Assembly (NCBI GenBank): GCA_018825785.1
Contig: JAHKAY010000038.1
Span: 1-64,000 of the forward strand
Length of the DNA stretch: 64,000 nt
Direction: 5' to 3'
Origin: Chloroflexota bacterium
Lineage (GTDB): Bacteria; Chloroflexota; Dehalococcoidia; JACVQG01; JAHKAY01
In this document: positions 31,454 through 39,885 of the stretch, one piece after another
Position numbering within the stretch: position 1 is the stretch's first letter
Layout of the letters: every line of letters starts with the position of its first letter
Position numbers and translations under genes: made by a program
Notes under the pieces: model-generated
Databases searched by the model: none
The model's input: only the letters and a program-made list of their open reading frames with translations
Told to the model about the DNA's origin: nothing

Positions 31454-32047
31454 CTAATGTCTGGTCGGACCAACCGCCCTTCGTCGGCGGGCGATATTCC
31501 GTATCGTTTCTACCCTGGGGATGAACATGGGCACCCTCTTCTTGTATTCCAGATATTCCTGCCCGAATTTCTTCTCCATCTCTTTCTCCTCAACAGCTTT
31601 GACATAGAAGCCATAGAGAACAATAAGAAGGGGTGCAAAGATAAAGGTGAGAGACATGGAGCCAAGCAGGACCCCCAGCCCCAGGAGGAAAAGGAACCCG
31701 CCAAGGAACATGGGGTTTCTGACATAGGCATAGAGCCCTGTAGTGAGCAGACTTGGGGGTGGATTGAAGGGGACCGGGGTGCCCCCGGCCCGGAAAAAGG
31801 CCACAACCGGCCAGCCACCGAGGAGCCAGCCCAGAAGCAAGAGAGGGATAGATAGCCCGAGGCTCCACCACGAGGAGCTGAAACGGGGAAAGGAGAGCCA
31901 TCTGTCCACCCAAAGGGAGGCGAAGACGGAAAGCACCACGAAACCATAGAATAGTAACGCGGCCGACGGGGTGAGGATAATTCTAAGCCCCCTTTTTCCC
32001 GTAGCCACCCGATAGACGAACTCGGCGTATCTATCCCAGATGCTCAT
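31454..32047 (-). CDS. Isoprenylcysteine carboxyl methyltransferase-like membrane protein
   Basis: This 197-residue protein has four to five membrane helices and the C-terminal signature of the ICMT/PEMT (NnrU-like) group: GLYAYVRNPMFLGGFL, then EEKEMEKKFGQEYLEYKKRVPMFIP. This part binds S-adenosylmethionine in the family. The bacterial substrate is unknown. It is divergent from the flavoprotein gene at 32136. A TAGAAT box with ATGACA 17 bp upstream lies 17 bp before the ATG. Confidence 0.8.
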   Translation of the reverse strand: MSIWDRYAEFVYRVATGKRGLRIILTPSAALLFYGFVVLSVFASLWVDRWLSFPRFSSSWWSLGLSIPLLLLGWLLGGWPVVAFFRAGGTPVPFNPPPSLLTTGLYAYVRNPMFLGGFLFLLGLGVLLGSMSLTFIFAPLLIVLYGFYVKAVEEKEMEKKFGQEYLEYKKRVPMFIPRVETIRNIARRRRAVGPTRH

Positions 32048-32064
32048 CCTGCCTATCGGGCCAT

Positions 32065-32093
32065 ATTCTATCCTCTATCTCCGGCCCTGTCAT
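32065..32093 (-). promoter_or_regulatory. Promoter of the ICMT-like gene
   Basis: Minus strand ATGACA (32093-32088), 17 bp, TAGAAT (32070-32065), and ATG 17 bp further on. The block CCCTGTCATCCC around the -35 is identical to that of the ROK operon promoter. Confidence 0.6.
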
Positions 32094-32116
32094 CCCTTTA
32101 GCCAGGCGGGCATGTC

Positions 32117-32125
32117 TGATAGAAT
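32117..32125 (+). promoter_or_regulatory. Extended -10 box of the flavoprotein gene
   Basis: TGATAGAAT, an extended -10, lies 10 bp before the ATG at 32136, so the mRNA would start almost at the start codon. The box lies downstream of the in-frame ATG at 32112, which argues for the later start. Confidence 0.5.
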
Positions 32126-32135
32126 GCTCCCTGCA

Positions 32136-33317
32136 ATGTATGACCTGCTGATAGTGGGTGGGGGGGTGGTGGGGAGCTACCTGGCCGGGGAGATGGCCGG
32201 CCTGGGCCTGAGGGTGTTGGTCCTGGAGGAGCACCAGGCCCCCGGGGAGGACATCACCTGCACCGGTATCGTGGGCAGGGAATGCCTGGACCTGCTGAAT
32301 CTCCCCCCCGGCCTGGTCCTGCGGGAGGTGAAGGGGGCAACAGTCTTTTCCCCCTCCGGCCTGGAAGTGGCCCTGGAAAGGGAGGAGCCCCAGGCCTTTG
32401 TCCTGGACCGGCCTGCCCTGGACCGCCACCTGGCAGAGAGGGCCCAGGCCCGGGGGGCGCAGTATGCCTGGGGTGCCAGGGCCAGAGGGCTGGCCACGGA
32501 AGGGGGGAAGGTGGTGGCGCTGGGGGAAGGGGACTCCACCTGGCAGGGGGAGGCCCTGGTCCTGGCCTGCGGCTTCGGCCCCACCCTGCCCTCCCATGCG
32601 GGACTGGGGGAAATCCGGGAGTCCACCACAGGCATCCAGGCGGAGGTGGCCTCCCCGGTGGAGGGGGTGGAGATATACCTGGGGAACAGCTTTTCCCGGG
32701 GCTTCTTCGGCTGGCTGGTGCCCACCCGGCCCGGCCGGGCCCTGGTGGGCCTCATGGGCAACAGGCCCTATCCCGGATTCCAGGCCCTCCTGGAGCACCT
32801 GAAGGGAAGGGGCAGGATAGACTCCATTCCCCCCCGCCCCGCCTCAGCCCCCATCCCCCTCCGCCCCCTGCCCCGGACCTACGGGGAAAGGCTCCTGGCG
32901 GTGGGGGAGGCGGCGGGGCAGGTCAAGCCCACCACGGGAGGCGGCATCTACTACGGCCTCCTGGGGGCAAGGGCGGCGGTGGCCACCCTGAAGCGGGCCT
33001 TCTCCTCCGGGGACCTCTCCGCCCGGGGCCTGGCCCCCTACCAGAAGGAATGGCAGAGGGTATTGGGGAAAGAGCTGAGGGTAGGGCGCTGGGCCAGGGG
33101 CATCTTCTCCCGCCTCTCCGACCGCCAGATGGATGAGCTGGTCCGGTTCTTCAAGGACTCGGGGCTGGCCGAGGAAATGGTGGGGGGCTTCTCCTTTGAC
33201 TGGCACTCCCGCCTCATCACCCGGGCCCTGGGCCACGGGGGCCTCAAGACCTTCCTGCGCCTGATAGGAGTAGGGCTTTCAAGAGGTCCGGCGCAGGCTG
33301 AGCCCCGCCAGAAATAG
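32136..33317 (+). CDS. Geranylgeranyl-reductase-like FAD flavoprotein
   Basis: This 393-residue protein is an FAD-dependent oxidoreductase of the geranylgeranyl reductase group. It has an N-terminal dinucleotide site (MYDLLIVGGGVVGSYLAG), CTGIVG near residue 45 (the family's cluster or active-site Cys region), VLDRPALDRHL, and the second FAD contact LLAVGEAAGQVKPTTGGGIYYG. Archaeal and bacterial relatives saturate isoprenoid chains of lipids or quinones. The start at 32136 is chosen for the FAD motif and the -10 box just upstream. Its last 39 nt overlap the end of the convergent ABC permease gene. Confidence 0.82.
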   Translation: MYDLLIVGGGVVGSYLAGEMAGLGLRVLVLEEHQAPGEDITCTGIVGRECLDLLNLPPGLVLREVKGATVFSPSGLEVALEREEPQAFVLDRPALDRHLAERAQARGAQYAWGARARGLATEGGKVVALGEGDSTWQGEALVLACGFGPTLPSHAGLGEIRESTTGIQAEVASPVEGVEIYLGNSFSRGFFGWLVPTRPGRALVGLMGNRPYPGFQALLEHLKGRGRIDSIPPRPASAPIPLRPLPRTYGERLLAVGEAAGQVKPTTGGGIYYGLLGARAAVATLKRAFSSGDLSARGLAPYQKEWQRVLGKELRVGRWARGIFSRLSDRQMDELVRFFKDSGLAEEMVGGFSFDWHSRLITRALGHGGLKTFLRLIGVGLSRGPAQAEPRQK

Positions 33318-34019
33318 CATCACCAGGGCAAAGCCCCCCAGAAACCCCAGCTGGGGCAAGACCCCGGAGAAGCCGTTCCCCTCCAGCATAATCCCCCGCA
33401 GGCCCTCGATGGCATACCTCAGGGGCATTATCCTGGAGAGGTCCTGGAGATACCAGGGCATCTGCTCCACCGGCCAGAGGAGGCCCCCCAGCAAGAACTG
33501 GGGCAGGATGAAGAGGGGGATGAACTGCACCACCTGGAACTCGTTCCTGGCCCAGGTGGAGGCCAGGATGCCCAGGTTCAGGGAGCCGAGGGCCACAAGC
33601 AGTTGAAATGCCAGCACCTCCCCCAGGCTCCCCCGGTATTTCATCCCCAGCACCCAGATGGTGAACAATAGCAACACCACCAACTGGAGGGCGGCGAAGA
33701 GGAAGAAGCCCAGGAGGTAGCCCACCACCAGGTCGGCCCGGGTGGCCGGGGAGGCCATAAGGCGCTCCAGGGTGCCCTGGAGGCGCTCCCGGAGGAAGCT
33801 CACCCCGGTGAGGATAAAGACAAAGAACAATACCACCACCGCCAGGCCAGCCGGGGCCAGGTAGTCAAAGAGCCCTGGCTGGTCCGGCACGCTGAGATAG
33901 ATAAGCGTCATCAGAAACAGGGGAACAAAGAACATCATCCCCAGGGTCCTGGGGTCGTGGCGCATCTGGCTCACAATCCTGCCGGCAATAGCCAGGGCCC
34001 GGTCAAGGGACACGTTCAC
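33279..34019 (-). CDS. ABC-2 type exporter permease
   Basis: This 246-residue permease has six membrane helices. The first is MMFFVPLFLMTLIYL, a short loop with ERLQGTLERLMASPATRADLVVGY is the typical ABC-2 coupling region, and the conserved C-terminal part contains MPLRYAIEGLRGIML. Its start overlaps the ATPase gene upstream by 17 nt. ABC-2 systems of this kind export drugs, lipids or polysaccharide precursors; the substrate is not readable. The 3' end overlaps the flavoprotein gene on the other strand. Confidence 0.88.
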   Translation of the reverse strand: MNVSLDRALAIAGRIVSQMRHDPRTLGMMFFVPLFLMTLIYLSVPDQPGLFDYLAPAGLAVVVLFFVFILTGVSFLRERLQGTLERLMASPATRADLVVGYLLGFFLFAALQLVVLLLFTIWVLGMKYRGSLGEVLAFQLLVALGSLNLGILASTWARNEFQVVQFIPLFILPQFLLGGLLWPVEQMPWYLQDLSRIMPLRYAIEGLRGIMLEGNGFSGVLPQLGFLGGFALVMLFLAGLSLRRTS

Positions 34020-34758
34020 CTCCCTTACGGATGAAGTGGAGGAAGGCCTCCTCCAGGGTAGCGCCCTCTTTTCCCGTGGCTGCCTTCAGCTCCTGCGGGC
34101 CACCTTCCGCCACCACCCTTCCCTGGCGGAGGAAGGCCAGGCGCTGGCAGTGGGCGGCGTCGTCCATAGTGTGGCTGGATATAACCAGGGTCTTCCCCTC
34201 CTTCACCAGAGCCTGGAAGTGCTCCCAGAAAGCCACCCTCAGCTCCGGGTCCAGCCCCACCGTTGGCTCATCCAGAAGGAGGAGCCGGGGGCGGTGGACC
34301 AGGGCGCAGGCCAGGCTCAGCCGCTGCCTCATGCCACCGCTGAACCGGTGCACCGGGTCCTGCCGGCGCTCCCAGAGGCCTACAAGGCGCAGGGCCTCCT
34401 CCACCCTCTCCTTCCTCTCCCCCCTCCTGGCCAGGCCATAGAGCCGGGCAAAGAAGCCCACATTCTCCCGGGCGGTAAGCTCCAGGTAGAGGGCGCTGAG
34501 CTGGGGCATATAGCCGATTTCCTGGGCCACACCCCGCCCGGGAAGACGGCCCAGCACCCTTACCTTCCCCTTTTGGGACCGGAGGAGGCCCACCAGCACC
34601 CTGATGAGGGTGGACTTCCCCGCCCCGTTGGGCCCCAGGAGTCCATAGGTCATCCCCTGTTCTACTCTGAGGGTGAGACCATCCAGGGCCTTAGTCTCCC
34701 CATAGCTGTAGCTTAGCCCCTCCACCTCCACCGCCGGGGACTGCGCCAGAAGATTCAC
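34003..34758 (-). CDS. ABC-2 exporter ATPase
   Basis: This 251-residue ATPase has Walker A GPNGAGKST, signature FSGGMRQRL, Walker B LLLLDEPTVGLDP and the H-loop SSHTMDDA. It starts with GTG at 34758 directly after the glgA stop, so it is probably translated from the glycogen-operon mRNA. It forms one exporter with the permease downstream. Linkage to glycogen synthesis is positional only. Confidence 0.9.
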   Translation of the reverse strand: MNLLAQSPAVEVEGLSYSYGETKALDGLTLRVEQGMTYGLLGPNGAGKSTLIRVLVGLLRSQKGKVRVLGRLPGRGVAQEIGYMPQLSALYLELTARENVGFFARLYGLARRGERKERVEEALRLVGLWERRQDPVHRFSGGMRQRLSLACALVHRPRLLLLDEPTVGLDPELRVAFWEHFQALVKEGKTLVISSHTMDDAAHCQRLAFLRQGRVVAEGGPQELKAATGKEGATLEEAFLHFIRKGGERVP

Positions 34759-36171
34759 CTATCCCCTCCGGCCCTTGAGCGCCAGGGCCTTCTGGTAGAG
34801 GGCCAGGTATTTCCGGGCCGAGGCCCCCCAGGAGAAGTCCAGGCCCATGAGCCTTTTCTGGAGATTCCTCCAGGCCTCCCTCTGCTGGTAGGACTTTACC
34901 CCCCGGACTAGGGCCCCGGCAAGGGCAGCAGGCTCATAGGCATCAAAGACGAAGCCCCGGCCTTTGGCCAGGGCGGGGCTGAGGTCGGCGACGGTATCCG
35001 CCAGGCCCCCGGTGCGGCGGACTATAGGGACGGTGCCGTAGCGCATGGCTATCATCTGCCCCAGCCCGCAGGGCTCAAAGCGGGAGGGCATAAGGAAAAG
35101 GGCCGAGCCCGCGTAGATGAGGTGGGCCAGGGCATCGTCAAAGGCCACCTGGACGGCTAGCTGCCGGGGCCGGCGTTGAGCCAGCCCCTTCACCATCTCC
35201 TCATACTGCGGCCGGCCCCTCCCCAGGATGGCCAGCTGGAAGTCGGCCCGCGAAAAGGCCAGCTCCAGGGCCTCCTCAAGTATATCCAGCCCCTTCTGCT
35301 CATCCAGCCTGGAGACCATGCCGATAAGGGGTATATCGGGGCTAGCCGGCAGGTCCATGCGCCGCTGGAGGGCCTCCTTGGCCTCCCCCTTCCCCGCCAG
35401 GTCCGAGGCGCTGTAGGGCCGGGGGAGGTAGGGGTCTTTCTGCGGGTCAAACGCATCGTAGTCAATGCCGTTGAGGATGCCGAAGAGCCTTTCCTTCCGG
35501 CTCTCCAGGAGCCCCTCCAGCCCCTCCCCATATTCCGGGGTGAGGATTTCCCGGGAGTAGGTCTCGCTCACAGTGTTGACCACATCGGCATGGAGGATGC
35601 CCACGGCCATAAAGCTCAACGCCCTGGGGTGGTGGGGAGGGATGAAATCTTCTTTCAATCTTGAACGGGCCATAAAGTCCTGGTCAAAGGGGCCCTGATA
35701 GGCCAAATTGTTGATGGTGAAAACCGTCGCCCGCTCGCCGGCCCAGAGGGGGAGGAGGCCGGTATGCCAGTCATGGCAGTGGAGGACTTCGGGGGAAAAG
35801 GGTGGGTCCTTGAGAACCTCCAGCACCGCCCGGGAGAAAAAGAAATAGCGGTCCCGGTCATCGGGCTCCCCGTAGTAGATGGCGGGGCGGGCAAAATAGG
35901 TGGGGTTCTCAAAGAGCCACAGGCCCACCCCCGGGGCGAGCAAGCCCACCTTCAAGCCCACCGCCTCCTCCCGGCCCAGGGCCTCCACCTTAAAGCGGGC
36001 CACCTCCCTGGCCCCAAAGCGCTGGGGGTCAATCATTCCGTAGAGGGGGAGGGCAACTGCCACCTCAACCCCCAGCCCGGCCAGGGCCTTGGGCAGGGAC
36101 CCCACCACATCGGCCAGCCCCCCCACCTTGGCCGCCGGTGCCGCCTCAGCAGCAACGAAGAGGACCTTCAT
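34759..36171 (-). CDS. glgA: Glycogen synthase (GT5)
   Basis: This 470-residue GT5 enzyme elongates alpha-1,4-glucan from ADP-glucose. N-terminal KVGGLADVVGSLPKAL is the variant KxGGL nucleotide-sugar motif. HCHDWHTGLLPLW, the starch-synthase stretch ILNGIDYDAFDP and the C-terminal SRFEPCGLGQMIAMRYGTVPIVRRTGGLADTV region are all present. Length is normal. ATG 36171 overlaps the stop of the branching-enzyme gene (ATGA). With glgC at 37.9-39.1 kb it supplies a full ADP-glucose pathway. Confidence 0.95.
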   Translation of the reverse strand: MKVLFVAAEAAPAAKVGGLADVVGSLPKALAGLGVEVAVALPLYGMIDPQRFGAREVARFKVEALGREEAVGLKVGLLAPGVGLWLFENPTYFARPAIYYGEPDDRDRYFFFSRAVLEVLKDPPFSPEVLHCHDWHTGLLPLWAGERATVFTINNLAYQGPFDQDFMARSRLKEDFIPPHHPRALSFMAVGILHADVVNTVSETYSREILTPEYGEGLEGLLESRKERLFGILNGIDYDAFDPQKDPYLPRPYSASDLAGKGEAKEALQRRMDLPASPDIPLIGMVSRLDEQKGLDILEEALELAFSRADFQLAILGRGRPQYEEMVKGLAQRRPRQLAVQVAFDDALAHLIYAGSALFLMPSRFEPCGLGQMIAMRYGTVPIVRRTGGLADTVADLSPALAKGRGFVFDAYEPAALAGALVRGVKSYQQREAWRNLQKRLMGLDFSWGASARKYLALYQKALALKGRRG

Positions 36172-37841
36172 CGCCCCTCCCTCTCCTCAAAATAGTGATA
36201 GTCCAGGTAGGGAAAGACCCTGTCCCGCTCCCAGAGCTCCCGGCAGAGCTGGAGGTCGGGCCCCGTTATCTCCCCGGCATCGGCCACCCGGGCCAGGGAA
36301 TTGAAGCGCTGGAGATGCTCCTGGAAACGGAGGGTGGCATACTCCCGGGCCTGCCCTGTGGTGATGAGGAAGGGCCAGTCGGAGCTCTGGAGGAGGAGGA
36401 CTTCCCTTCCCGCCTGAGAGAGGACCTCCAGGAGGGGCCCCTGGGCCTGGGGATGGCGGGCCGCAAGGCCCTCCATCCGCCTTTCCGCCTCATGGATGAG
36501 GGGCCAGACCCATCGGGTCTCCCCGTTGTCCCAGGTGAAGTGCCCCCCCGCCTGCCCCCAGGAGCCCTCGGGGAGGGCCAGGGCATCCTCTGGGGGGTGG
36601 GCCTCCAGGTAGCTTGAAGCCGTCGCCATCTCCACCCCGGTGCTCGAGGATAGCTTCTCCAGCACCTGGCTGAGCCATTCTACCCCCTCAAACCACCAGT
36701 GGCCGAAGAGCTCGGTATCATAGGCGGCCAGGATAATGCCATAGTGGCCCGTCTCCCGGTGGAAGGAGGCCAGAAGCTCCTCCACCAGGCGGGAGTAGTG
36801 CTCGCTGTGCTCCGCCACCACCTGGCGGGCCTCCTCGGGACTATAGAGGTCCTTATAGGCCAGGTCCAGGCAGGAGCCGGTGACCTTCCAGTATTGAAGG
36901 CCAGAGACCCCGTCCTTCTTATGGAACTCCCGGTAGCGGAAGTCGCCGGGGTAGCCCCAGTCGGCGGACCAGACCTGCATCCCGGTGCGGTTGTTCCTGC
37001 CGATGGCGGCCACCGGGGCCCCCGATACCCAGTAGGGAAGATAAGTGCTCTTCAGGGTCGGCTCCCGGTAGGCGGGGAAGGGCACCAGGAAGCGTCGGGG
37101 GATGTCGCCATAGGGCCCCAGCACCCCACCCATGGCCTTCCCCACCGGCTCCCCCCCCTCAATCAGGTGGGTCTCCACAAAGAAGAGCCCTATCCCCAGC
37201 TTCTCCAGGAAGGCCTCCAGCCCGGGCCTGATATACGATTTTCCCCCTTTGCCGGTAAAGAATCCCGGCCGGTAGCCGCACTCCGGAAGCCATAGGGACC
37301 GGGGTTCCCGGCGGAAGTGGTGCCGGTAGCCCTCCACCCCCGTGCGGAGCTGGGCAAAGATGGAGGAGTCCCTCTCCAGGAGGGGCAGATAGGCATGGGT
37401 GGCGGCGCTGGCCACCACCTCAATATAGCCCTCCTCCTGGAGGCGGCGGAAACCCCCCACCAGGTCCCCCCCCAGAGAGTAGAAGCCCTCCAGAAGTCCC
37501 TGGTATCTGTCCCGGTAAAAGCGGGCCAGGCGGGCGCGGTGCTCCTCCTTCTCCAGGCGCTTTATATCCTCCTCTGCCCGGCGGACTTTGTCCTTCAGGA
37601 ATTCCTCCAGGTGCTCCCGGATTAGGGGGTCGGCCAGCTGCTCCAGGAGGACAGGGGTCATGGTGATGGTGAGGCGGAAGGGGATGCCCCTCTCCCAGAG
37701 GGAAAGGAGGGCCAGGAGGAGTGGGAGATAGGTCTCCGAGGCGGCCTCGTGGAGCCATTCCTCCCCATGGGGCCAGCGCCCCGCCTGACGGCAGTAAGGG
37801 ATGTGGCTGTGGAGGAGGAAGGTGAAGGCCCCCAGCTTCAT
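36168..37841 (-). CDS. GH57 1,4-alpha-glucan branching enzyme
   Basis: This 557-residue enzyme of the GH57/DUF1957 branching-enzyme type is known from Thermococcus and some thermophilic bacteria. Probable nucleophile is Glu187 in LWLPECGYRPG and acid/base Asp375 in LAAYDTELFGHWW. HSHIPYCRQAGRWPHGEEW opens the protein and WSADWGYPGDFRYREFHKK is another hallmark. It sits between glgC and glgA and replaces the more usual GH13 GlgB. The 4-nt overlap with glgA and the 13-nt gap from glgC show one operon. Confidence 0.92.
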   Translation of the reverse strand: MKLGAFTFLLHSHIPYCRQAGRWPHGEEWLHEAASETYLPLLLALLSLWERGIPFRLTITMTPVLLEQLADPLIREHLEEFLKDKVRRAEEDIKRLEKEEHRARLARFYRDRYQGLLEGFYSLGGDLVGGFRRLQEEGYIEVVASAATHAYLPLLERDSSIFAQLRTGVEGYRHHFRREPRSLWLPECGYRPGFFTGKGGKSYIRPGLEAFLEKLGIGLFFVETHLIEGGEPVGKAMGGVLGPYGDIPRRFLVPFPAYREPTLKSTYLPYWVSGAPVAAIGRNNRTGMQVWSADWGYPGDFRYREFHKKDGVSGLQYWKVTGSCLDLAYKDLYSPEEARQVVAEHSEHYSRLVEELLASFHRETGHYGIILAAYDTELFGHWWFEGVEWLSQVLEKLSSSTGVEMATASSYLEAHPPEDALALPEGSWGQAGGHFTWDNGETRWVWPLIHEAERRMEGLAARHPQAQGPLLEVLSQAGREVLLLQSSDWPFLITTGQAREYATLRFQEHLQRFNSLARVADAGEITGPDLQLCRELWERDRVFPYLDYHYFEEREGR

Positions 37842-37854
37842 AGAGGGGATGGTT

Positions 37855-39132
37855 TCATACCCGGTGGCGGCCGGGGGACTTCTTTTCCACCGATTCCCCG
37901 CTGGGGATGAAGTCCGAGGGGAAGTCCTCCTGCTCCGCCCAGCAGATTATCTTGACATTGCGGCCCACCTTAATCCCCGGGGGGATGTGGGCCCCCTTGC
38001 CCACGATGGTGATGCCGGTATTGAGGTGCTCCGGCTTATCCCGGTTGGGGGTATTATCTTCCCCAAAGCCCAGGGTGGAGCCGGCGCCTATCTTCACCTC
38101 TTTGTCCACAATACAGCGGTGGACCACCACCCCCCGCTCCACCTCCACATCATCAAAGAGCACCGAGTCCACCACCGTTGCCCCCTCCTCCACATAGACC
38201 CCCGGGGAGAGGATGGAGTTCAGCACCGTCCCATTGATGATACAGCCGTGGGAGACCAGGCTGCGGGAGATGCGGGCGTTGGGCCCGGTCTTGCTGGGGG
38301 GCAGGTCCCGGACCTTGCTGTGGATGGACATCTCCTCATCATAGAGGTTGAAGGGGGGGAGGTCCTGGATGAGGTCCATGCTTGCCTGCCAGTAGGCCTC
38401 CACCGTGCCCACATCCCTCCAGTAGCCCCGGAACCGGTAGGCAAAGACCCGGTACTTGTCCAGGATGGCAGGCAGGACGTCCCGGCCAAAGTCGTAGCGG
38501 CCGCCCGCGATGGCCTGCTCCAGGATCTTGAAGAGGGCCTCCCGGTTGAAGACATAGATGCCCATGGAGCCCAGGTTGCTCGCTGGATGGGCAGGCTTCT
38601 CCTGCCATTCTATAATCCTGTCCTGGGGGCTGAGGGTGACGAGGCCAAAGCGGTGGGCCTCCTCCAGAGGGACCTCCACCACCCCCACAGTGACATCGGC
38701 CCGGCGCTGGCGGTGGGAGCTTATCATATGGTCGTAACGCATGGTATAGATATGGTCCCCGGCCAGGACGAGGACGTCTTCCACCTTGTGGTCCTGGACA
38801 AAGTAGAGGTTCTGATGGATGGCATCGGCCGTGCCCCGGTTCCACTCCCCCTTCCCCAGCCCCAGATAGGGCTGGAGGATGGTGACCCCTCCGTTGGAGC
38901 GGTCCAGGTCCCAGGGCTTGCCAATGCCGATATGCGCCGACAGGGAACGGGGGTTATACTGGGTGAGGATGGCTACCTTGAAGATGCCGGAGTTGACACA
39001 GTTGGAGAGGACAAAATCAATAATCCGGTACCGGCCGGCAAAGGGTACCGCCGGCTTGGCCCTCTCTGCTGAAAGGATAGAGAGCCTCTCCCCGGCCCCC
39101 CCGGCCAGGACCATAGCTAAAACCCGCTGCAT
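37855..39132 (-). CDS. glgC: Glucose-1-phosphate adenylyltransferase
   Basis: This 425-residue enzyme makes ADP-glucose. It has the nucleotide motif [20 protein letters not shown] (slightly unusual: the common LxPLT is replaced by LSILS), the catalytic [13 protein letters not shown], substrate sites IIEWQEKP and the YWRDVGT stretch, and a left-handed beta-helix C-terminus. I start at ATG 39132; a GTG one codon earlier is possible. A TAGAAT box 8 bp upstream implies a nearly leaderless mRNA. First gene of the glgC-GH57-glgA operon. Confidence 0.93.
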   Translation of the reverse strand: MQRVLAMVLAGGAGERLSILSAERAKPAVPFAGRYRIIDFVLSNCVNSGIFKVAILTQYNPRSLSAHIGIGKPWDLDRSNGGVTILQPYLGLGKGEWNRGTADAIHQNLYFVQDHKVEDVLVLAGDHIYTMRYDHMISSHRQRRADVTVGVVEVPLEEAHRFGLVTLSPQDRIIEWQEKPAHPASNLGSMGIYVFNREALFKILEQAIAGGRYDFGRDVLPAILDKYRVFAYRFRGYWRDVGTVEAYWQASMDLIQDLPPFNLYDEEMSIHSKVRDLPPSKTGPNARISRSLVSHGCIINGTVLNSILSPGVYVEEGATVVDSVLFDDVEVERGVVVHRCIVDKEVKIGAGSTLGFGEDNTPNRDKPEHLNTGITIVGKGAHIPPGIKVGRNVKIICWAEQEDFPSDFIPSGESVEKKSPGRHRV

Positions 39133-39140
39133 CACCAGAA

Positions 39141-39169
39141 ATTCTAGACCAGCCCCCCCAGGAAATCAA
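39141..39169 (-). promoter_or_regulatory. Promoter of the glycogen operon
   Basis: Minus strand TTGATT (39169-39164), 17 bp, TAGAAT (39146-39141). The glgC ATG follows 8 bp later. Confidence 0.6.
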
Positions 39170-39177
39170 CAGAAGTC

Positions 39178-39244
39178 TTGACCCAGCCCCACCTTGCTGT
39201 TAGACTTCGCCGGAATTGACCTGACTCCTTTTCTTTGTTAGACT
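39178..39244 (+). promoter_or_regulatory. Two tandem identical promoters TTGACC-17-TAGACT
   Basis: Copy 1 has TTGACC at 39178-39183 and TAGACT at 39201-39206. Copy 2 has TTGACC at 39216-39221 and TAGACT at 39239-39244. Both spacers are 17 bp and unrelated in sequence; the units are 38 bp apart. The GTG start of the next gene lies 12 bp after copy 2, without a ribosome site. Confidence 0.6.
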
Positions 39245-39256
39245 TACCCAGCTTTA

Positions 39257-39769
39257 GTGAACTTGGAAGAATTTTTTGGAGTGCTCCTCATTGCCGCCTC
39301 ACCAGTGGTGGAACTACGGGGAGCAATACCGCTGGCTATTTACACCTACGATTTCCCCTGGTATTCTGCTCTTGCCATTTCTCTGATAGGTAACCTTCTA
39401 CCAGTGCCTCTCCTTCTCGTCCTCTGGGATAAACTGTCAAGGCTCCTCAGCAAGATTGGGGTTTGCGAGCGAGTCCTGCGCTGGGTTTATGCCCGCACGA
39501 GGAGGCAAGGGAGACTAATTAAGAAATATGAAAGGGTTGGGCTTATGCTGTTTGTAGCCGTGCCCCTCCCTGGCACTGGAGCCTGGACCGGTTCCATCGC
39601 TGCCTTTCTCTTCGGTATGGAGTTTAAAAAGGCCCTCCTTTCCATTGTCGCAGGGGTAATTATTGCCGGAGTGATTGTTACCTGCCTGAGCCTTCTCGGT
39701 TGGGTAGGGGCGCTCCTTGCTGGCATAGGGCTTATAACCTTGGCCATCCTCGGTCAATGGAAGATTTAG
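39257..39769 (+). CDS. COG2426-type small membrane protein (annotated as small multidrug export protein)
   Basis: This 170-residue protein has four to five membrane helices. SPVVELRGAIPLAIY and VAVPLPGTGAWTGSIAAFLFGM are the two half-conserved motifs of the DedA-like small multidrug export / COG2426 family; each has the re-entrant look of that superfamily. True function is not established. GTG start at 39257. There is no Shine-Dalgarno, and the -10 box ends only 12 bp upstream, so translation is probably leaderless. Its composition is less GC-rich than that of the glycogen genes. Confidence 0.78.
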   Translation: MNLEEFFGVLLIAASPVVELRGAIPLAIYTYDFPWYSALAISLIGNLLPVPLLLVLWDKLSRLLSKIGVCERVLRWVYARTRRQGRLIKKYERVGLMLFVAVPLPGTGAWTGSIAAFLFGMEFKKALLSIVAGVIIAGVIVTCLSLLGWVGALLAGIGLITLAILGQWKI

Positions 39770-39770
39770 G

Positions 39771-39860
39771 ATGTTGAAATCCTTCCTCCTGGGGGCCCTG
39801 GCCCTCATCGCCTGGTGGTTCCTCCACCACCTGCGGGGTCTATCCCAAAAAGGGACTTGA
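39771..39860 (+). CDS. Possible 29-residue membrane microprotein
   Basis: An ATG one base after the previous stop opens a 29-codon frame: MLKSFLLGALALIAWWFLHH, then LRGLSQKGT. It is one hydrophobic helix with a basic C-terminus, a credible small membrane protein. Its stop codon lies inside the -35 box of the rpoB promoter. There is no strong ribosome site, but coupling to the upstream gene is possible. Unproven. Confidence 0.4.
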   Translation: MLKSFLLGALALIAWWFLHHLRGLSQKGT

Positions 39861-39885
39861 CAAAACAAAAGAGGGGTGGCATAAT
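39857..39885 (+). promoter_or_regulatory. Promoter of rpoB-rpoC
   Basis: TTGACA (39857-39862), 17 bp, CATAAT (39880-39885). The rpoB ATG lies 132 bp downstream, leaving a substantial leader. Confidence 0.7.

Noticed and set aside
32040-32135. Upstream extension of the flavoprotein start
   Set aside because: The extra 32 residues are unconserved and lie before or across the TGATAGAAT box; the FAD motif starts right at 32136.
37801-39072. 423-codon plus-strand frame opposite glgC
   Set aside because: The minus strand encodes an unmistakable GlgC. GC-rich sequence produces long empty frames on the other strand.
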